NCBI GenBank assembly: GCA_904397815.1
Contig: CAJFOT010000032.1
Span: forward strand, 1 to 36,260
Direction: 5' to 3'
DNA length: 36,260 nt
Source of the DNA: Candidatus Paralachnospira sangeri
Lineage (GTDB): Bacteria; Bacillota; Clostridia; Lachnospirales; Lachnospiraceae
Shown here: positions 32,085 through 36,260 of the stretch, piece by piece
Layout: each line of letters begins with the position of its first letter
Position numbering within the stretch: position 1 is the first letter of the stretch
Program-made: the position numbers and the translations under genes
The notes under the pieces: model-generated
What the model was told of the DNA's origin: nothing
The model's input: the letters and a program-made list of their open reading frames with translations, nothing else
Database searches by the model: none

Positions 32085-33143
32085 TCAAATTTCTGTCTCC
32101 ATCCCCAGCCGCACCAGCCTGTCCAGCAGCTCGGAAAAGCTCATCCCGATTCCCTTCATCATATTGGGATAACGGCTGTGAGAAGTAAAACCTGGGATCG
32201 TATTCACTTCATTAAATACAATCTCCCCCTCCGGCGTCAGAAACATATCCACCCGGGCGAACCCCCTGCATCCCAGGGCCCGGTAGATCACAGCCGCCGT
32301 CTTTCGGATGCGCTCTGTGGTAACTGCGTCTATCCGGGCTGGCATATGGATTTTAGATGTTTTCAGGGTATATTTCTCTGTATAATCAAAGAAACCATCT
32401 GAAAGCTCGATCTCATCCACAGCACCCAGCACCAGAGAGGTATTTCCCATCACCGCGCAGCCCGTCTCGAACCCTCTGATCTCTTCCTCAATAATCACTT
32501 CATCATCATACTGAAAAGCCTTTCTCACAGCCTCCTCCAGCTGCCCTGCCTCCATCACCTTCGTAATGCCGAAAGAGGAACCGGCCTTTACCGGCTTCAC
32601 AAACAGGGGATAGCCCAGGGTATCCGCGATCTCCTTCCACTGTTCAGAGGGATTCTCTTTTCTGATCACAGCCGCCCCCGGCACCTTCACCCCTGCCAGG
32701 GATACCAGCTTATGAGCCCGGTCCTTATCCATACACAGGGCAGAGCAGAGAACGCCGCATCCAACCATGGGAATACCCGCCAGCTCCAGCAGCCCCTGGA
32801 CGGTTCCGTCCTCCCCGTTCTTTCCGTGAAGCACCGGGAATGCAATGTCAAACTCCGTCTCCTCCACCATCCCCATATAGAATTCCAGTATCTTTCTGCT
32901 CCCTCTGTCAGGAGAAATCAGGGCAGGGCGCAGATGCTCCCAGTCCTCCTGCCAGCTGCCGTTTTTCAGCCGGTCTACATTTCCATAAAACCGGTACCAT
33001 TTTCCCTCTCTGGTGATCCCCATCAGGATCACCTGGTACTTACAGGGATCCAGCCCCTCTGCCACCGCGTACGCCGACTGCAGCGACACCTCATACTCCG
33101 GTGAACATCCGCCGAAAATAACCAGAACACGTAATCTCTTCAT
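32085..33143 (-). CDS. vanG: D-alanine--D-serine ligase VanG
   Basis: This 352-residue ATP-grasp ligase joins D-Ala to D-Ser. VLVIFGGCSPEYEVSLQSA is the N-terminal signature of Ddl-type ligases, FPVLHGKNGEDGTVQGLLELAGIPMVG follows, and the omega-loop region EIELSDGFFDYTEKYTLKTSKIHMPARID is typical of D-Ala-D-Ser ligases, with EKYTLK distinguishing VanG/C/E from D-lactate ligases. The C-terminal FNEVNTIPGFTSHSRYPNMM holds the metal-binding residues. The start at 33143 follows GGGAGGTCAGAT; a longer frame begins at 33191 but lies in the leader. Expression is expected to be VanRS-dependent. Confidence 0.94.
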   Translation of the reverse strand: MKRLRVLVIFGGCSPEYEVSLQSAYAVAEGLDPCKYQVILMGITREGKWYRFYGNVDRLKNGSWQEDWEHLRPALISPDRGSRKILEFYMGMVEETEFDIAFPVLHGKNGEDGTVQGLLELAGIPMVGCGVLCSALCMDKDRAHKLVSLAGVKVPGAAVIRKENPSEQWKEIADTLGYPLFVKPVKAGSSFGITKVMEAGQLEEAVRKAFQYDDEVIIEEEIRGFETGCAVMGNTSLVLGAVDEIELSDGFFDYTEKYTLKTSKIHMPARIDAVTTERIRKTAAVIYRALGCRGFARVDMFLTPEGEIVFNEVNTIPGFTSHSRYPNMMKGIGMSFSELLDRLVRLGMETEI

Positions 33144-33173
33144 ATCTGACCTCCCACAAATCTGCATAAAATA

Positions 33174-33231
33174 AAAAAGGTATTGTTTCATCTGATGTCT
33201 TCATCTTATCAGAATGAAACAATACCTTTTT
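33174..33231 (-). terminator. Terminator-like hairpin in the vanG leader
   Basis: A perfect 18-bp outer stem (33174-33191 with 33214-33231) is extended by an inner CTGAT/ATCAG stem across one bulged A. The minus strand continues with six T. It lies between the VanR-box-like repeats and vanG, 30 bases before the start codon, so it may end vanRS transcripts or act as an attenuator of vanG. Confidence 0.65.
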
Positions 33232-33268
33232 GACCTTTCCCATTCGATATTCTGGCTTTTTTCCTGTG

Positions 33269-33290
33269 AAAATCATACGAAATTCATACG
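33269..33290 (-). promoter_or_regulatory. Putative VanR box upstream of vanG
   Basis: Two 11-base direct repeats CGTATGAATTT and CGTATGATTTT abut on the minus strand (33280-33290 and 33269-33279), one helical turn apart as for OmpR-family regulators. They resemble published VanR half sites of the TCGTANGAAA type. No clear -10 could be picked out downstream. Confidence 0.6.
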
Positions 33291-33305
33291 GCGCTTTTTC
33301 TGTAT

Positions 33306-34469
33306 TTATCCATCACTTTTCTCTGCTTCTTCCCTGCGCAGGTGATCCGGCAGATAGATGGAAAATTGAATCTGATCATTCTCACTGAAAGCTGTAATGG
33401 CTCCCTGGTGCAGCTCCACAATCTCCTTTGCGATCGCCAGGCCCAGGCCAGCGCCGCCGGTCTTGCTGCTTCTGGAGGAATCCACCCGGTAGAACTGCTG
33501 GAAGATGCGCTCCAGCTTCTCCGGCGGAATGGTATTCCCCTGATTTTTTACATAAATAATCACACTGTCCTCCCTCCGGATCAGCGTCACCTCAATCACC
33601 GTATCCGGGAAGCTGTAATTAACCGCATTCCGGATCAGGTTGTCAAATACTCGCTCCAGCTTGTTCACATCACAGCGGATTTCCACATTGACAGGCACAT
33701 CCAGGCAATAATCCAGATTTTTTTCTGCAAACAGCGGTTTAAACTCATAGAGAATCTGTTCCAGCATCCTGGTCAGATTAACCTTTGACATTTCCAGCGT
33801 CAGATTCGTCAGGTTAAAGCGGGTGATATCAAAAAACTCATTGATCAGATCCTCCAGCCGTTCCGCCTTCTCCAGGGCGATCCCCATATATTTTTCCTGC
33901 AGCTGCGGTGAAATTTCCCGCTCATCCAGCAGCAGATTCAGATAACCGATCACTGAGGTAAGAGGCGTTTTCAGGTCATGGGCCAGATAGACAATCAGGT
34001 CATTCTTCCGCTGCTCAGCCTCCTTCGCCAGCCTGGCATTTCTGGCCGCCTCTGTCTTAACCTGGTTCATATAAGTTTCCACCTGATGCAGCTCCGGGGG
34101 CAGGATAATTCTCTCATCATCCTGATTCACCAGCTGGCTGCTGGCCTCCGCGATCACATTGACATAGCCCAGGGTCTTTCTCCAATAGAGCAGAAAAATG
34201 ACCAGGATGCCGATCACCCAGCACAGCAGAATAAACAGCACATTCATCTGCTCGATAAATTTAAAAATCTGATAGAGAGGATTCCACTCATACCAGGTCA
34301 GACGCCGCAAAAAAATGTCACAGAATATATACCCGCCGATCAGCACAATCGTGTACAAGACGCAGGCACCGAAAAATTTCATAAAGATCATGCCGGATGA
34401 TACGGTGCCCGACCGTCTTTTCTTCGTTTTGAAAAATTGATTCAGAAAATTATTCAATGGTATAGCCAA
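33306..34469 (-). CDS. vanS: Sensor histidine kinase VanS
   Basis: The 387-residue membrane kinase has two helices (about 28-54 and 76-97) around a very short extracellular loop, a HAMP-like linker, the H-box LAHDLKTPLTSVIGYL with H164, the N-box NLIRNAVNYS (278-287), and G-boxes in GGAGLGLAIAKE. It matches VanS of VanG clusters, which senses vancomycin or its effects and phosphorylates VanR. The start given is a TTG inside the end of vanR, with GGGGGG just before it; other TTG codons or an ATG near residue 27 cannot be excluded. The 20-base overlap indicates translational coupling. Confidence 0.9.
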   Translation of the reverse strand: MAIPLNNFLNQFFKTKKRRSGTVSSGMIFMKFFGACVLYTIVLIGGYIFCDIFLRRLTWYEWNPLYQIFKFIEQMNVLFILLCWVIGILVIFLLYWRKTLGYVNVIAEASSQLVNQDDERIILPPELHQVETYMNQVKTEAARNARLAKEAEQRKNDLIVYLAHDLKTPLTSVIGYLNLLLDEREISPQLQEKYMGIALEKAERLEDLINEFFDITRFNLTNLTLEMSKVNLTRMLEQILYEFKPLFAEKNLDYCLDVPVNVEIRCDVNKLERVFDNLIRNAVNYSFPDTVIEVTLIRREDSVIIYVKNQGNTIPPEKLERIFQQFYRVDSSRSSKTGGAGLGLAIAKEIVELHQGAITAFSENDQIQFSIYLPDHLRREEAEKSDG

Positions 34470-35151
34470 CCCCCCACACGGTCTTTACAAACTTCGGCTT
34501 ACGGGAGGGCTCATGCATCTTTTCCCTCAGTCTGGCTACATGAGTCATCACAGTATTATTGCTGTCCAGAAATTTCTCTCCCCATACCTTTTCAAAAAGT
34601 TCTTCCGAGGACACCACTTTGCCGCGATGCTGGCACAGATACCACAGAATGGAAAATTCTATGGGTGTCAGGGACAGCTGCTTTCCGTATAACATACACT
34701 TATGAGTTTCAATATTAATATAAAGACCGGAGAAGTCATATTCCTTAATATTCCCGTCCTCCAGTGTATTCTGGCCATTGTTGTACTTTTTATAGCGGCG
34801 CAGCTGAGTTTTCACCCTTGCTGCCAGTTCCAGCGGATTAAAAGGCTTCGTGATATAATCATCAGCTCCCAGCGTCAGACCCGTGATTTTATCCATGTCT
34901 TCCACCTTCGCTGTCAGCATAATAATCGGAAAAAAATAATTTTCCCGGATCTTCTGACAGATTGTAAATCCATCCACATCTGGAAGCATCACATCCAGAA
35001 TCGCCAGATCATACTGATTTTCTTTCAGAGAGGCAAGAGCCTCTGTCCCATTATAAAATTTATATACTTGAAAATTTTCGTTTTTTAAATAAACCTCCAC
35101 CAAATCAGCAATCGGCTTTTCGTCATCTACTACTAAAATATTTACGCTCAT
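34450..35151 (-). CDS. vanR: OmpR-family response regulator VanR
   Basis: The 233 residues give a receiver domain (1-120, phospho-acceptor D53 in LAILDVMLPDVDG, with K102-like lysine in ITKPFNPLEL) and a winged-helix OmpR/PhoB DNA-binding domain (about 135-230, ending KFVKTVWGVGYTIE). It is adjacent to vanS and heads the cluster, as in VanG-type operons. An AGGGG site lies before the ATG, and a TTGAAA-17-TAAAAT promoter lies upstream. The direct repeats before vanG are its likely binding site. Confidence 0.93.
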   Translation of the reverse strand: MSVNILVVDDEKPIADLVEVYLKNENFQVYKFYNGTEALASLKENQYDLAILDVMLPDVDGFTICQKIRENYFFPIIMLTAKVEDMDKITGLTLGADDYITKPFNPLELAARVKTQLRRYKKYNNGQNTLEDGNIKEYDFSGLYINIETHKCMLYGKQLSLTPIEFSILWYLCQHRGKVVSSEELFEKVWGEKFLDSNNTVMTHVARLREKMHEPSRKPKFVKTVWGVGYTIE

Positions 35152-35202
35152 CTCTGTCCCCTGTATTTCCTTAGCATATCAGAAAAAATACTCATGTGAT
35201 AT

Positions 35203-35231
35203 ATTTTATCTATTATAGCTGATATTTTCAA
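35203..35231 (-). promoter_or_regulatory. Sigma-A promoter of vanRS
   Basis: TTGAAA (35226-35231) and TAAAAT (35203-35208) are 17 bases apart on the minus strand. A TATAAT lies between them but lacks a good -35 partner. Confidence 0.55.
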
Positions 35232-35334
35232 GTAAAACTATTCTGAATCAGTTGATCGTTATCTGAATAAACTGAAAAACCAAATGCCACCGACAGTTCC
35301 AATGGTTTGAGTTTGCCTGACAGTATCCGTTCAG

Positions 35335-35364
35335 TTGACACTTTATGAAAAACTGGTGTAGAAT
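35335..35364 (+). promoter_or_regulatory. Sigma-A promoter of the nitroreductase gene
   Basis: TTGACA (35335-35340) lies 18 bases before TAGAAT (35359-35364); AAGGAGGAG follows near 35391 and the start codon at 35407. Confidence 0.7.
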
Positions 35365-35406
35365 CATGATAGAAGAATCACTGTAAGCCAAAGGAGGAGA
35401 TAGAAA

Positions 35407-35928
35407 ATGAAAGAAATTTTTAATCGTCGAAGCGTCAGAAAATATACAGAAGAATCTGTCAGTGATGAAGATCTGAAAAGCCTGCTGCAGGCAGCCATGC
35501 GGGCTCCCTCTGCCGGAAATGAGCAGCCATGGGAATTTATCATATTCAAAGATCAGGAAACCAAAGAAAAAATCATGAAATTCCACCCCTATGCCGCCTT
35601 TCTCAATCAGGCGCCCTGCTGCATCCTGATCTGCGGCGATCTGAACCGGAGAAAACATATCAATAATTTCTGGGTGCAGGACTGCTCTGCCGCCGCTGAC
35701 CACATGCTGCTGGAAGCCGAACATCTGGGGCTGGGGGCTGTATGGATCGGCGTATATCCCGCTGAGGAACGGGTAGAAGCCTGCGCCAGATTATTCCACA
35801 CACCGGATCATGTCCTTCCTTTCTGCATCATAGCGCTTGGACATCCCGCAGAAAAGCCCGGGCCGATTGATACCTTCCGTCCGGAACGGATTCATTATGA
35901 AGATTGGAACGGAACTGATCCTGAATAA
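35407..35928 (+). CDS. Nitroreductase family flavoprotein
   Basis: This 173-residue protein belongs to the FMN-dependent nitroreductase family, small single-domain type. FNRRSVRKYTEESVSDEDLKSLLQAAMRAPSAGNEQPWEF (about 5-44) carries the FMN-phosphate arginines and the SAGNEQPW motif, and LGLGAVWIGVYP (about 107-118) is the second flavin-contact region. It likely uses NAD(P)H to reduce quinones or nitro compounds; the physiological substrate is unknown. It has its own good promoter, ribosome binding site and terminator, and stands alone between the van cluster and the tRNAs. There is no sign of a link to vancomycin resistance. Confidence 0.9.
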   Translation: MKEIFNRRSVRKYTEESVSDEDLKSLLQAAMRAPSAGNEQPWEFIIFKDQETKEKIMKFHPYAAFLNQAPCCILICGDLNRRKHINNFWVQDCSAAADHMLLEAEHLGLGAVWIGVYPAEERVEACARLFHTPDHVLPFCIIALGHPAEKPGPIDTFRPERIHYEDWNGTDPE

Positions 35929-35950
35929 CAAAATAATGTTAAAAAATAAA

Positions 35951-35995
35951 AAGGCGGAAAACTGTTTATTTTCAGATTTCCGCCTTCTATTTTCC
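35951..35995. terminator. Intrinsic terminator after the nitroreductase gene
   Basis: AAGGCGGAAA (35951-35960) and TTTCCGCCTT (35977-35986) form a 10-bp stem, followed by TTCTATTTT. An A-rich stretch precedes it, so it may also end tRNA transcription from the minus strand. Confidence 0.85.
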
Positions 35996-36068
35996 TGAGA
36001 CACCGGGGACTCGAACCCCGGACAACTTGATTAAAAGTCAAGTGCTCTACCACCTGAGCTAGTATCCC
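35996..36068 (-). tRNA. tRNA-Lys (TTT anticodon)
   Basis: On the minus strand the cloverleaf has acceptor arms GGGATAC/GTGTCTC (two G-T pairs), D-arm AGCTCAGGTGGTAGAGC, anticodon stem CTTGA/TCAAG with loop CTTTTAA, and T-arm CCGGGGTTCGAGTCCCCGG. The 73 bases end with A73; CCA is not encoded. Confidence 0.95.
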
Positions 36069-36081
36069 ATATCGATAAAAA

Positions 36082-36154
<73 letters not shown>

Positions 36155-36175
36155 ATATTTCATAAAATGAAATGA

Positions 36176-36250
<75 letters not shown>

Positions 36251-36260
36251 TTAATATCCA

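Noticed and set aside
33091-33276. Small leader-peptide gene before vanG
   Set aside because: No ribosome binding site precedes the candidate ATG codons, and the frame runs through the hairpin and past the vanG start without family similarity.

Overview
The window looks like chromosomal DNA of an anaerobic Firmicute, most probably a Lachnospiraceae/Clostridia member. The reasons are the moderately high G+C content, AGGAGG-type ribosome binding sites, an AbrB transition-state regulator, type III pantothenate kinase, RicT, a vanG-type cluster of the kind known from Clostridia, and tRNAs without an encoded CCA. No prophage, insertion sequence or CRISPR array is visible. The taxon is inferred from gene content alone.

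Left part (1-5.7 kb): a degraded amino-acid catabolic operon on the minus strand: diaminopropionate ammonia-lyase (dpaL), the front half of an M20 hydrolase (ygeY), the back half of a D-aminoacylase-type amidohydrolase, and ridA. The two halves meet out of frame at one point, as expected of an internal deletion. Directly upstream lies a sigma-54 activator gene. A -24/-12 promoter precedes dpaL, and three TTCTC-N5-GAGAA palindromes at the 3' end of the activator gene look like its enhancer sites.

5.7-12.1 kb: housekeeping genes in an order recalling the Bacillus yaaO-holB-yaaT-yabB-yabC-abrB block: a lysine/arginine-type decarboxylase, holB, ricT, trmN6, rsmI, an XRE-cupin regulator and abrB. 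12.2-19.7 kb: an operon behind a cobalamin riboswitch with its own intrinsic terminator. It encodes a complete dipeptide/nickel-type ABC importer (binding lipoprotein, two permeases, two ATPases) and ends with an unusual fusion of a LysR-type regulator to a SAM-dependent methyltransferase. This operon is the best candidate for an undescribed system. An FmdE-like gene lies just upstream of it.

19.7-29.0 kb: coaX; an Rpn-type PD-(D/E)XK nuclease; an operon of a HisD-family dehydrogenase, an NhaC-type antiporter and an IlvD/Edd dehydratase broken by one amber codon; then a divergent cassette of a membrane protein, a small HTH regulator and a lipoprotein, behind a consensus promoter flanked by two identical operators.

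29.0-36.26 kb: a vanG-type glycopeptide-resistance cluster (vanR, vanS, vanG, vanXY, vanT) on the minus strand with a likely VanR box and a terminator-like hairpin in the vanG leader, then a nitroreductase-family gene, and tRNA-Lys, tRNA-Phe and tRNA-fMet on the minus strand at the right edge.
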